A stretch of DNA of 38,937 nucleotides from Streptomyces sp. CoH27. GTDB lineage: Bacteria; Actinomycetota; Actinomycetes; Streptomycetales; Streptomycetaceae. Both the position numbers and the translations under genes were made by a program. The notes under the pieces are model-generated. The model ran no database searches, was not told the DNA's origin, and saw only the letters and a program-made list of their open reading frames with translations. Positions 6,461-14,337 of the stretch are shown here, in pieces (the stretch's first letter is position 1; the number at the start of each line of letters is the position of its first letter). The DNA lies in NCBI RefSeq assembly GCF_020181035.1, contig NZ_JAIQYY010000002.1:1-38937 (forward strand), given 5' to 3'.

Positions 6461-7891
6461 TCAGTTGTCCCGGTACGCCTCCAGCAGCCGCAGCCACACC
6501 TCGCTCAGCGTCGGGTACGACGGGACGGCGTGCCACAGCCGGCCGACCGGGACGCGGCCGGCGACGGCGACGGTCGCGGAGTGGATGAGTTCACCGACGC
6601 CGGGGCCGACGAAGGTGACGCCGCGCAGGATCTCCTCCTCCAGGTCCACGACCATCCGGGCGCGGCCCTTGTAGCCGTCGGCGTACAGGCCCGCGCCTGC
6701 GACCGAGGAGAACTCGACGTCCACGGCGCGGACGCGGTGCCCGGCCTGTTCCGCCTCGGCGAGGGAGAGACCGACGGCGGCGGCCTCCGGGTCGGTGAAG
6801 ACGACCTGGGGTACGGCGTGATGGTCGGCGGTGGCGGCGTGCGCGCCCCAGGGCTCCTCCGGCGGGGTGCCGCCGGCGGCGCGGGCCGCGATGGCGGCGC
6901 CGGCGATACGGGCCTGGTACTTGCCCTGGTGGGTGAGCAGGGCACGGTGGTTGACGTCGCCGACGGCGTACAGCCAGTCGGTGCCGGTGACGCGCAGGCT
7001 GTCGTCCACATCCAGCCAGGAGCCGGGTTCCAGGGCGACGGTGTCCAGGCCGATGTCGTCGGTGTGCGGGACGCGGCCGGTGGCGAAGAGGATCTCGTCG
7101 GCCTCCAGCCGGTCGCCGGCGGCCGTGACGGCGACGACCGTGCCGTTCTGGCGGGTGACGGACTCCACCGACGTACCGGTGCGGACGTCCGCGCCCGCCT
7201 CGGTGAGTGCCTCGGCGACGAGTTCCCCGGCGAACGGCTCCATCCGGTTCAGCAGCCCCTTGCCCCGGACGAGGAGGGTGACCTGGGAGCCGAAGGCCTG
7301 CCAGGCGGTGGCCATCTCGGTGGCGACGACACCGCCGCCGACGACGATCAGCCGGGCGGGGGCCGCCTTGGCGCTGGTCGCCTCGCGGCTGGTCCACGGC
7401 TGCACCTCGGCCAGGCCCGGCAGATCGGGCAGCTGGGCGCGGGTGCCGGTCGCGACGGCGACGGCGTGCCGGGCGGTGAGGGTGGTGACCGTGCCGTCGG
7501 GGGCGGTCACGGTGACCGTACGGGGGCCGGCAAGCCGGCCGTGGCCGCGGTACAGGTCGGCGCCGATGCCCTCCACCCAGGCGACCTGGCCGTCGTCCTT
7601 CCAGTGGGAGGTGTACTCGTCCCGGCGGGCGAGGACCGCCGGGGTGTCGAGCGGGCCCTGGACCGCCGGGGCCAGGCCGGGCAGGCGGCGGGCGTCCGCC
7701 TGGGCGATCACCGGCCGCAGCAGGGCCTTGCTGGGCATGCACGCCCAGTACGAGCACTCGCCGCCTACCAGCTCGCTCTCCACGACCGCGGTGGTGAGGC
7801 CGGCCGCGCGCGTGCGGTCGGCGACGTTCTCCCCCACGGGCCCGGCCCCGAGCACCACGACGTCGTACGCGATGGATTCCGTTTCCGTCAT
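6461..7891 (-). CDS. NAD(P)/FAD disulfide oxidoreductase, dihydrolipoamide dehydrogenase-like
   Basis: This is a 476-residue member of the class I pyridine nucleotide-disulfide oxidoreductases. The FAD site is VVVLGAGPVGE (residues 11-21), the redox pair lies in GGECSYWACMPSK (C46 and C51), the NAD(P) site is LIVVGGGVVATEMA, and the second FAD motif is LYAVGDVN. The C-terminal dimer domain reads SYPTLSE where dihydrolipoamide dehydrogenase has AHPTLSE, so the catalytic His is replaced by Tyr. A dihydrolipoamide substrate is therefore doubtful. The redox loop CSYWAC also differs from the usual CVNVGC. The start was set at MTETES because CAGACT lies 6 bp before it. It is divergent from thioredoxin. 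Confidence 0.9.
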   Translation of the reverse strand: MTETESIAYDVVVLGAGPVGENVADRTRAAGLTTAVVESELVGGECSYWACMPSKALLRPVIAQADARRLPGLAPAVQGPLDTPAVLARRDEYTSHWKDDGQVAWVEGIGADLYRGHGRLAGPRTVTVTAPDGTVTTLTARHAVAVATGTRAQLPDLPGLAEVQPWTSREATSAKAAPARLIVVGGGVVATEMATAWQAFGSQVTLLVRGKGLLNRMEPFAGELVAEALTEAGADVRTGTSVESVTRQNGTVVAVTAAGDRLEADEILFATGRVPHTDDIGLDTVALEPGSWLDVDDSLRVTGTDWLYAVGDVNHRALLTHQGKYQARIAGAAIAARAAGGTPPEEPWGAHAATADHHAVPQVVFTDPEAAAVGLSLAEAEQAGHRVRAVDVEFSSVAGAGLYADGYKGRARMVVDLEEEILRGVTFVGPGVGELIHSATVAVAGRVPVGRLWHAVPSYPTLSEVWLRLLEAYRDN

Positions 7892-7897
7892 GGGGTC

Positions 7898-7903
7898 AGT
7901 CTG
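7898..7903 (-). promoter_or_regulatory. possible -10 box of the disulfide oxidoreductase gene
   Basis: CAGACT on the minus strand lies 6 bp before ATG 7891, with no Shine-Dalgarno. It is a CANNNT variant of the Streptomyces -10 box. Confidence 0.4.
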
Positions 7904-8033
7904 GTGGGTGGTGTGCGCGGCGGCCACACGGGTACGTGCGCGGAACACAGGCGTGCGCGGGTGGAATAGGCGGTCCGACGGCCGTGTTTCCGCCGACGGC
8001 ACACCCCCACACCGGGAAGTAGGGATTCACACC

Positions 8034-8408
<375 letters not shown>

Positions 8409-8450
8409 CGCGGCGGCGGCGCCACGGGCCGGGGGCCTCGGCCGGACGGG

Positions 8451-9452
8451 TCAGCTGGACTCGCGCCGGATCACCGAGGCCCCCAGCACTGCGTGCACCT
8501 CCGGCTCACCGCCGGGGTCGCGCACCGCGCGGTCGACCAGTTCGGCGAGGTCACGGCCCGAGGGCAGCTCGATGTGGACCGTGCTGAGCCGGGGCCGCAG
8601 CAGCCTCCCCAGCATCAGGTCGTCGGCGCCGATCACGGCCATGTCCTCGGGGATGCGCAGTCCCTCGTCCTGCAGGGCCCGCATCAGCAGCATCGCGTAC
8701 TCGTCGTTGTAGGCGAAGACCGCGTCGAGATTCAACTCCCGGCAGTGAACGGCGAGTTGAGCGGCTGCCTGCTCGGTGTAGGCCAGCGGCAGCTCCGTGA
8801 CGGCCACGTCCGTGCCGTGTACGGCCTCGCGCACGCCGGCGAGCCGGGGCCGGGAGTAGGCCTCCAGGCCGGGCTCCTCGGGCACCACGACACCGATCCG
8901 GCGCCGGCCGGCGGCGTGGAGGTGGGCGCCCGCGCAACGGCCGACCGCGTCGTGGTCCATCAGCAGGGCGTGTGCGCCGTCGACGCGCACGGGGCCGAGG
9001 GTGACCACGGCCCGGGCGCCGGAGCGCTTGAGCACCGCCACGCCCCGCGGCCCCAGTTCGGCGCCGGGTACCAGGACGGCGACGGGCCGCAGCTCGGCCC
9101 AGGCGCGGGCGGCCTCGTCGCCGTGCAGGCCGACCGTGCCGTACTGCACGACGGTGTAGTCCAGGCGGCCGAGTGCCTGCTGGAGTTCGTCGAGGAACCG
9201 GCTGTACAGGGGGCCGACCGGGACCGCGGGGGCGGGCATGAGGACCATACGGCTGTGTCCGGCGCGCAGGCTGCGGGCGGCGGCGTGGGGCACGTACCCC
9301 AGTTCCCGCGCGGCCTCGTGGACGCGCCGGCGCGTCGGTTCGCTGATCCGGACGGCGCTGGTGTTGTTGAGGACATAGGACACGGTCGCGCGCGAGACTC
9401 CGGCCAGGCGGGCGACGTCGGCGCTCGTGGGCGTGTTCGGTATCTGCACCAT
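8451..9452 (-). CDS. LacI family transcriptional regulator
   Basis: This is a 333-residue repressor. The N-terminal helix-turn-helix and hinge read TSADVARLAGVSRATVSYVLNN, followed by ISEPTRRRVHEAARELGYVPHAAARSL, the classic LacI/GalR DNA-binding block. The remainder is a periplasmic-binding-protein-like effector domain with FAYNDEYAMLLMRAL and IGADDLMLGRLLRPRLSTV. Such proteins normally control sugar uptake or breakdown, but no sugar gene lies on either side. Two in-frame ATGs exist, at 9464 and 9452. I chose 9452, which keeps the helix-turn-helix close to the N-terminus and lies 10 bp after a CAAGAT hexamer. Confidence 0.9.
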   Translation of the reverse strand: MVQIPNTPTSADVARLAGVSRATVSYVLNNTSAVRISEPTRRRVHEAARELGYVPHAAARSLRAGHSRMVLMPAPAVPVGPLYSRFLDELQQALGRLDYTVVQYGTVGLHGDEAARAWAELRPVAVLVPGAELGPRGVAVLKRSGARAVVTLGPVRVDGAHALLMDHDAVGRCAGAHLHAAGRRRIGVVVPEEPGLEAYSRPRLAGVREAVHGTDVAVTELPLAYTEQAAAQLAVHCRELNLDAVFAYNDEYAMLLMRALQDEGLRIPEDMAVIGADDLMLGRLLRPRLSTVHIELPSGRDLAELVDRAVRDPGGEPEVHAVLGASVIRRESS

Positions 9453-9464
9453 GACAGACCGCAT

Positions 9465-9878
9465 CTTGGCAGAGGGGCGGGGGCGGGAAGCGGGCGGGGC
9501 AAGCTGGTTCACCGTTCGACGAAAACGGGTTCGCGGGCGGGCGCGGAGGGCATCGTCACCGCCGCCGTCGCGACCCTGTGCGCGGAAGGGCCGCGCACGT
9601 GACCATGCGGCGCCCCGCACAGGAGCTCGACACCGGCCCGGCCTCGCGGTACGTGTACGTCCGCGACACCGGCGAACCGCTCGGCGCGCCCGCTGCTCTC
9701 CGCCGCCCGACCCGCCTGCCCGGGTGTGCCGTTCGCCGAAGCGGACCTGACGGGGGCGGACCGTCGGCTTCCGGTGAGCGCGGCGGTGGCCGGCGAAGGG
9801 ATGCTGCCTGCCGCGCCTGCGGGCCGGCCCGTCCGCGACGCGATGCCCGCCACGGCACCCGGCGCCGGCGGCCGGTCC
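9465..9878. other. long intergenic stretch, no gene recognised
   Basis: No reading frame here shows a believable start, Shine-Dalgarno or family motif. A short plus-strand segment near 9605-9690 reads RYVYVRDTGEP, faintly like the start of GH94-type glycosidases. That would fit a lost target of the LacI regulator, but the match is too short to annotate. Confidence 0.4.
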
Positions 9879-10544
9879 TCAGCGGAGCGGCTCCGTGCCG
9901 GTCACCCGGGCGACCAGGTCGATCCAGCCGGCCTCCAGCCGCGCCATGGGCATCCCGCACTGCCGGGTCCGGTAGTGGATCAGGGCCGGGTCGAGCGAGG
10001 CCAGCAGTGTCTGGGCCAGCAGTTCGCAGTCGGCGTCCGGCACGATCTGCCGCAGCAGCATCGTGACGTGCATGCGCCGCGCCCCCATCGCCGGATGGGA
10101 GAAACGGCGGGTGGGCTCCGGCTGGGCGGCCAGCTGGAGGTCGAGCTGCTCGGCCGACCGGTACAGCACCGCCACGCCGAAGGCCCGGAGCCGGTCCACC
10201 GGCGGCGCTCCGGGGCCCAGCGGCGGGGGCCCGCCCATGAAGTCGGCCTGGAGCCGCCGGTCCGCGTGGTCGAGCAGGGCCATCAGCAGCCCCGTACGGT
10301 CGCCGAAGCGGCGGAACACGGTGCCCTTGCCCACCTTGGCCGCCGCGGCCACGGCCTCCATGGTGACGCCGGCCACCCCGTGCTCGGCGATCAGCCGGGC
10401 GGCGGCCTCCAGCAGCGCGGCCCGGTTGCGGGCCGCGTCGGCGCGCAGGCACGGCTCCTCCGAGGAGGGGGGTGCGACCTGCAGCAGCTCAGGCGCGTCG
10501 AGGGGCTCCTCGGGCATGGGGAAGGGCGGCAGCGCGGCGGACAT
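9879..10544 (-). CDS. TetR family transcriptional regulator
   Basis: This 221-residue protein has its helix-turn-helix at residues 36-87 (RNRAALLEAAARLIAEHG, then VTMEAVAAAAKVGKGTVFRRFGDR). The C-terminal ligand domain is not assignable to a known effector class. A 30-residue proline-rich arm precedes the DNA-binding domain. Start 10544 (MSAALPPF) is supported by TACGCT 6 bp upstream; the in-frame ATG at 10562 would overlap that box. It faces the NADPH:FMN reductase gene, with two palindromes between them, and it is very likely the repressor of that gene. Confidence 0.9.
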   Translation of the reverse strand: MSAALPPFPMPEEPLDAPELLQVAPPSSEEPCLRADAARNRAALLEAAARLIAEHGVAGVTMEAVAAAAKVGKGTVFRRFGDRTGLLMALLDHADRRLQADFMGGPPPLGPGAPPVDRLRAFGVAVLYRSAEQLDLQLAAQPEPTRRFSHPAMGARRMHVTMLLRQIVPDADCELLAQTLLASLDPALIHYRTRQCGMPMARLEAGWIDLVARVTGTEPLR

Positions 10545-10550
10545 GAACCC

Positions 10551-10556
10551 AGCGTA
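10551..10556 (-). promoter_or_regulatory. -10 box of tetR gene, leaderless type
   Basis: TACGCT on the minus strand lies 6 bp before ATG 10544. It makes the longer start at 10562 unlikely. Confidence 0.5.
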
Positions 10557-10572
10557 AAGCATCGGGAAGAAA

Positions 10573-10590
10573 ACTGGACCGTGGTCCGGT
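10573..10590. promoter_or_regulatory. TetR operator 1
   Basis: ACTGGACC-GT-GGTCCGGT is an inverted repeat with 7 of 8 matches per arm. It sits close to the tetR promoter. Confidence 0.7.
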
Positions 10591-10610
10591 TAGGGTGGTA
10601 CACACTTAAA

Positions 10611-10624
10611 CGGACCCCGGTCCG
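10611..10624. promoter_or_regulatory. TetR operator 2
   Basis: CGGACC-CC-GGTCCG is a perfect 6-2-6 palindrome with the same arms as operator 1. The centres lie 36 bp apart, so the sites bracket the divergent promoters; TAGGGT at 10590-10595 is a possible -10 for the reductase. Confidence 0.75.
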
Positions 10625-10662
10625 GATCGTAACAGCGATGTTTCAGCCCCTTGGAGTTCCCC

Positions 10663-11226
10663 ATGTCTGTTCGCATCCTCGCGCTCGTCGGCAGCCTCCG
10701 CGCCGGTTCGCACAACCGCCAGCTCGCCGAGGCGGCCGTCAAGCTCGCTCCCGAGGGCGCCGAGGTCGTGCTCTTCGAGGGCCTGGCCGAGATCCCGTTC
10801 TACAACGAGGACATCGACACCGAGGGCAGCGTCCCGGCCACCGCCGCGAAGCTGCGTGAGGCCGCCCAGGCCTCCGACGCCTTCCTGCTGTTCTCGCCCG
10901 AGTACAACGGCACCATCCCGGCCGTCCTGAAGAACGCCATCGACTGGCTGTCCCGCCCGTACGGCGCCGGCGCCTTCGGCGGCAAGCCCGTCGCCGTGGT
11001 CGGCACCGCCTACGGCCAGTACGGCGGCGTGTGGGCGCAGGACGAGGCCCGCAAGGCCGTGGGCATCGCCGGCGGCAAGGTGGTCGAGGACATCAAGCTG
11101 TCCATCCCGGGCTCCGTGGTCCGCTTCGCGGAGACCCACCCGGTGGACGACGCCGAGGTCGCCGCCCAGCTGACCGAGGTCGTCGCCCGTCTGCACGGCA
11201 ACGTGGGCGAGACCGCGGCCGCCTGA
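10663..11226 (+). CDS. NADPH-dependent FMN reductase family protein
   Basis: This is a 187-residue flavodoxin-fold reductase. The phosphate loop binding FMN is VGSLRAGSHNRQLAEA (residues 9-24). The isoalloxazine-side motif is FSPEYNGTIPAVLKNAIDWL, and GGKPVAVVGT is the following strand. The family reduces FMN, quinones, azo dyes or chromate with NAD(P)H. Adjacent control by a TetR repressor points to an inducible detoxification or flavin-supply role. ATG 10663 has GGAG 8 bases upstream, which favours it over the in-frame TTG at 10651. A textbook terminator follows. Confidence 0.93.
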   Translation: MSVRILALVGSLRAGSHNRQLAEAAVKLAPEGAEVVLFEGLAEIPFYNEDIDTEGSVPATAAKLREAAQASDAFLLFSPEYNGTIPAVLKNAIDWLSRPYGAGAFGGKPVAVVGTAYGQYGGVWAQDEARKAVGIAGGKVVEDIKLSIPGSVVRFAETHPVDDAEVAAQLTEVVARLHGNVGETAAA

Positions 11227-11243
11227 GCCGCAGCCACCCCGTG

Positions 11244-11272
11244 AAGGGGCCGGAGCTCCGCTCCGGCCCCTT
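11244..11272 (+). terminator. hairpin terminator after FMN reductase gene
   Basis: AAGGGGCCGGAGC (11244-11256) and GCTCCGGCCCCTT (11260-11272) form a perfect 13-bp stem with a 3-nt loop. Confidence 0.9.
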
Positions 11273-11380
11273 TCCGTGTCGGCCGGGCCTCGGTCGCACC
11301 GAGGCCCGAGCGGCTCACGCGCCGCACGACCTGCCCATCCGGGCGCAGCCCTACGAGCCCTGCCGCTGTGCGAGATCCAG

Positions 11381-12025
11381 TCAGTCGGGGGCCGCCGGGT
11401 TCGTCAGGGCATCGAGCTGGGCGGCGAGGTCGGGGTGGTCGGGGGTGAGGTGGGGTCGGGTGGCGTTGAGGGGGTGGATGAGGACGGCGGGGTCGTCGTG
11501 GGCGAGGGCCGCGTGGAGCTGGCTGAGCGGCTTGCGGGCCACGGTGGGCAGGTCGGTGAGGGCGGTGATCTGGCCGGCGATGCGGCGCAGGTCGGCGGCG
11601 TTGCGGCGGGCCCAGGCGGCGGTGGTGCGTTCGGCGGCGCGGCGTTCACGGGTGGCTTGGACGCGTTGTTCGCCGGTGGTTCCTGCGGGGCCGGGACGGC
11701 CGCGCAGGTAGCGGCGTTCGGCGGCCTGGCGGCTGGCGACGCCGAGGGGGTGGGCGAGGTCGGCCCAGCTGGCACCCGCCTGGCGGGCGGTTTCGATCAG
11801 GCCCGTTTCCCATCCGGCGAGCTGCTCGCGTACCTGCCGCAGCAGCAGAAGAGAGGCCAGCGCCTGTTCCGGGCCGACGTCATGGGTCTCGGCCGTGCCG
11901 GGGACCTCGTGCCGGGCTGCATGCAGGGCGTCGTCTATGGCGTGCAGGGCTGCCGCGGCGGCGAGGAACGACGCCGGGCCTTGTGTGTCGGCGCTGGACG
12001 GTGCCGGCTGGTCGGCCGGGGTCAT
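11381..12025 (-). CDS. HSP18 transcriptional regulator family protein
   Basis: This 214-residue protein resembles the conserved Streptomyces family that sits next to hsp18 and is named for it. Residues about 60-110 (LLLLRQVREQLAGWETGLIE, then ARQAGASWADLAHPLGVASRQAAERRYLR) form a helix-turn-helix. A long charged helical region (QATRERRAAERTTAAWARRN) follows. It probably represses hsp18 and itself through the twin palindromes between the two genes. I chose ATG 12025, which has GGGAGG 6 bases upstream; the GTG at 12031 lies inside that ribosome site. The function is inferred from position and family name. Confidence 0.8.
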   Translation of the reverse strand: MTPADQPAPSSADTQGPASFLAAAAALHAIDDALHAARHEVPGTAETHDVGPEQALASLLLLRQVREQLAGWETGLIETARQAGASWADLAHPLGVASRQAAERRYLRGRPGPAGTTGEQRVQATRERRAAERTTAAWARRNAADLRRIAGQITALTDLPTVARKPLSQLHAALAHDDPAVLIHPLNATRPHLTPDHPDLAAQLDALTNPAAPD

Positions 12026-12043
12026 GGGCACCTCCCTCAGGTA

Positions 12044-12060
12044 GTCGTCCTTTGGACGAC
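12044..12060. promoter_or_regulatory. hsp18-region operator 1
   Basis: GTCGTCC-TTT-GGACGAC is a perfect 7-3-7 inverted repeat, placed just before the regulator gene. Confidence 0.75.
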
Positions 12061-12068
12061 ACCATGTT

Positions 12069-12087
12069 TGTCATCCATTGGATGACA
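12069..12087. promoter_or_regulatory. hsp18-region operator 2 within the hsp18 promoter
   Basis: TGTCATCC-ATT-GGATGACA is a perfect 8-3-8 inverted repeat that shares GTCRTCC-N3-GGAYGAC with operator 1. Centres are 26 bp apart. It lies in the 17-bp spacer between TTGTCA (12068-12073) and TACAAC (12091-12096), so binding would block hsp18 transcription. Confidence 0.75.
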
Positions 12088-12154
12088 TGTTACAACGGTT
12101 TCAGTGAGGCGCATTGGCAGCAACTGCCTGAACCCTTCCTGGAGGTGTTTTCCG

Positions 12155-12586
12155 ATGTTGATGCGCACTGACCCCTTCCGTGAGCTGGACCGGCTGGCAC
12201 AGCAGCTGCTCGGCCCGGGCACCTGGTCGCGGCCGTCCCCGATGCCGATGGATGCCTACCGCGAGGGCGACCAGTACGTGGTGGCCTTCGACATCCCCGG
12301 CGTCAGCACGGACGCGATCGACATCGACGTCGAACGGAACATGCTGACCGTCAAGGCCGAACGCCGGCCCGCGACGAAGGCCGACGACGTGCAGATGGAG
12401 CTGTCGGAACGGCCGCTGGGCGTCTTCTCCCGCCAGATCGTGCTCGCCGACACGCTGGACACCGAGCACATCCAGGCCGACTACGACGCAGGCGTGCTCA
12501 CCCTGCGTATCCCGATCACCGAGCGCGCCAAGCCCCGCAAGATCGCGATCGGCGGCGGATCCGACCGCAAGGAGATCTCCGGCTGA
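12155..12586 (+). CDS. hsp18: small heat shock protein Hsp18 (Hsp20 family)
   Basis: This is a 143-residue ATP-independent chaperone. The alpha-crystallin domain spans about residues 30-130: MDAYREGDQYVVAFDIPGVS, then VERNMLTVKAERR, FSRQIVLADTLD, ADYDAGVLTLRIPI. The N-terminal arm MLMRTDPFRELDRLAQQLLG is typical of the actinobacterial proteins. It oligomerises and holds unfolding proteins for refolding. ATG 12155 has GGAGG 9 bases upstream; the in-frame ATG at 12161 is too distant from it. A hairpin follows, then two DUF2267 genes on the same strand. Confidence 0.95.
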   Translation: MLMRTDPFRELDRLAQQLLGPGTWSRPSPMPMDAYREGDQYVVAFDIPGVSTDAIDIDVERNMLTVKAERRPATKADDVQMELSERPLGVFSRQIVLADTLDTEHIQADYDAGVLTLRIPITERAKPRKIAIGGGSDRKEISG

Positions 12587-12612
12587 GCCGGACAGACGAG
12601 GGCTGAACAGCG

Positions 12613-12654
12613 GCGGAGGACGGGTACCTGATCTCCCCCTCTCCCGTCCTCCGC
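12613..12654 (+). terminator. hairpin terminator after hsp18
   Basis: GCGGAGGACGGG (12613-12624) pairs perfectly with CCCGTCCTCCGC (12643-12654) around an 18-nt loop. Confidence 0.75.
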
Positions 12655-12686
12655 GCCCCGTGTACCTGAGCAAGGGGGCGGCCGAC

Positions 12687-13082
12687 GTGACTGTGCGACG
12701 CGAAGCGTTCCTCGGCCATGTGAAGGAACGCGGCGAGTACGACACCCTGAAGGAAGCCGAACGCGCGGCCCGCGTGGTGCTCGCCCTGCTGGGCGCACAC
12801 CTGATCGGCGAGGTACGCGCCCGGCTTGCGGCGCGCCTGCCGGAGGACTTCGCCCTGATCCTCCTCAACCCGCTGCAGAGCGCCGAGCCGCTGCCCCCGG
12901 AGCGGTTCGTGCGCGCGACTGCGGCCTGGATCGAAGGGGCCACGGAACAGACCGCCGCCTGGGACGTCAGCGCCGTCCTGTCCACGGTCGCCGACGCAGC
13001 CGGCGACGGCCTCCTCAAAGAGATCCTGCTCCAGCTCCCCGCGGGCTACGACCTCCTCTTCGGCCGCCCCCAGCCCGCCTGA
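12687..13082 (+). CDS. DUF2267 family protein, copy 1
   Basis: This 131-residue soluble, mostly helical protein matches the DUF2267 pattern: FLGHVKERGEYDTLKEAERAARVVLALLG with LIGEVRARLAARLPEDF, and a C-terminal VLSTVADAAGDGLLKEILLQLP ending in GYDLLFG. Its biochemical function is not known. I prefer GTG 12687, with a GGGGG tract 8 bases upstream, over GTG 12660, which lies against the hsp18 terminator. It is a diverged paralogue of the next gene. Confidence 0.8.
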   Translation: MTVRREAFLGHVKERGEYDTLKEAERAARVVLALLGAHLIGEVRARLAARLPEDFALILLNPLQSAEPLPPERFVRATAAWIEGATEQTAAWDVSAVLSTVADAAGDGLLKEILLQLPAGYDLLFGRPQPA

Positions 13083-13148
13083 CCACCCACCCCCTGGTGA
13101 CCGCACACCGGCCACCACGACCCCGGAGACAGAAAGGCAACCACCACC

Positions 13149-13586
13149 GTGACGTCCGACCGGCACGCGTCGCTCCAGCACTCCTACGGCAGGGCGTACG
13201 AGCAGATGCTGGAAAAGGTCCGCTACGACGGCGCCTACCCCACCCGCGAGAAGGCAGAGGAAGCCGTCCGCCTCGTCCTCGCCGGACTGGGGCGCCAGCT
13301 GACCGGCGACGAACGCGTCGAACTGGCCGCCCGGCTGCCCCTGGAGGCCGCACGTATCCTGACCGCGCAGATCCCCGACACCCAGCCGCTGGGTGGCTGG
13401 GCCTTCGTCAAGGACCTCGCCGCCCGCACCGGTGCCTCCCTGGCCACCACCCGCTGGGACACCGGATCCGTCTTCTCCGCCGTCGCGGCCTACGCCGGCC
13501 CCGACCTCATCACCCGCATCCTGCACCAGCTCCCCTCCGGCTACGCGCTGCTGTTCGGCCACGCCGAACTCACCCGAGCCGCATAG
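13149..13586 (+). CDS. DUF2267 family protein, copy 2
   Basis: This 145-residue paralogue of the preceding gene has the same order of blocks: YEQMLEKVRYDGAYPTREKAEEAV, LAGLGRQLTGDERVELAARLP, then VFSAVAAYAGPDLITRILHQLP and GYALLFG. The two copies share the GxYxTxxxAExAxRxVLAxLG and LAARLPxxxAxIL patterns but differ elsewhere, so the duplication is old. They are 66 bp apart and are probably co-transcribed. A GTG start is preceded by AGAAAGG. No function is known; the position suggests a heat- or stress-linked role. Confidence 0.82.
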   Translation: MTSDRHASLQHSYGRAYEQMLEKVRYDGAYPTREKAEEAVRLVLAGLGRQLTGDERVELAARLPLEAARILTAQIPDTQPLGGWAFVKDLAARTGASLATTRWDTGSVFSAVAAYAGPDLITRILHQLPSGYALLFGHAELTRAA

Positions 13587-13611
13587 GCGCGCCGCGCCTT
13601 TCGGGCGCCAC

Positions 13612-13685
13612 AGCATGCCGGTGACCATGACGCGTGCACGAGCGGCGAAGACCGCACAGCGCGTCACGGTCACCGGCATCATGCT
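13612..13685. repeat. long imperfect inverted repeat between convergent genes
   Basis: The 20-bp arms 13615-13634 and 13660-13679 (ATGCCGGTGACC-A/G-TGACGCG) match at 19 of 20 positions. A 25-nt loop separates them, and a further AGC/GCT pair lies beyond a 3-base bulge. It sits between the end of DUF2267 copy 2 and the end of the convergent membrane-protein gene, where a bidirectional terminator would be expected. It is much longer than the other terminators here, so it could also be the footprint of a small mobile element. Confidence 0.7.
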
Positions 13686-13852
13686 GACGCGACCAGGGCA
13701 CAGCGTGGTCCGTCACCGGCCCTGAGCGAGCCGACGCTGGAAGCACCTCTCCTTCGCACTCCGAGGACCGCGAACAGGCACTCGGGGCGAGTCCCGCGCG
13801 CCGTGCAAGCAGGTCGGCTCCCTCCCGGATCCGCCGCCCGAAGGGCGGCGCG

Positions 13853-14281
13853 TCACACCGTGAGCAGTGCGATGCCCAGGCCGGTCAGGGCGGCCACCTT
13901 GAGGAGTTCCAGTGCCACGTACCACAGGTGGCTGCGGGAGCGGGGCATGTCCTCCCCGGCGAGGACGCGGTCGGAGCGGCGGTTGAGGACGGGCCGGACG
14001 GCGGCCAGTTGCGCGAGCAGCAGCACCGCTACGGCCGCGGTCAGCCCGATGACCCGGGCCGGGGCACCGCCCGCGGCGGCCGCGGCGATCACCACGACCG
14101 CCAGGACGGCCTCGACGGCGTTCAGCGCCCGGAAGACCAGTCGGCCTATGCCCAGTCCGACGGGAATGGTGACGCCCGGCGCGCGGAACTTCAGCGGGGC
14201 CTCCAAGAAGGAGATCGCCAGGACCATCCCGAGCCAGACGAAGGTGACGGCACCGGCGAGGGCGGCGGACGTGGCGTTCAT
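13853..14281 (-). CDS. small four-helix membrane protein, function unknown
   Basis: This 142-residue protein has four hydrophobic stretches: AALAGAVTFVWLGMVLAISF, AVEAVLAVVVIAAAAAGG, IGLTAAVAVLLLAQLAAV and ALELLKVAALTGLGIALLTV. A charged loop (NRRSDRVLAGEDMPRSRSH) joins the last two. I do not recognise a named family with certainty. GGAGAAAGG precedes the ATG. It lies 57 bp downstream of the Cys/His-rich regulator on the same strand, so the two are probably co-transcribed, and the regulator may control it. Confidence 0.75.
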   Translation of the reverse strand: MNATSAALAGAVTFVWLGMVLAISFLEAPLKFRAPGVTIPVGLGIGRLVFRALNAVEAVLAVVVIAAAAAGGAPARVIGLTAAVAVLLLAQLAAVRPVLNRRSDRVLAGEDMPRSRSHLWYVALELLKVAALTGLGIALLTV

Positions 14282-14337
14282 GTGCAGGGGGCCTTTCTCC
14301 GCCGGGGCCGGCGGCCAGGGGGAGTTCGTCGCTGGCG

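Noticed and set aside
9605..9690. Possible relic of a GH94-type glycosidase (RYVYVRDTGEP)
   Set aside because: Only about ten residues resemble the family, the frame breaks soon after, and there is no second block to support it.
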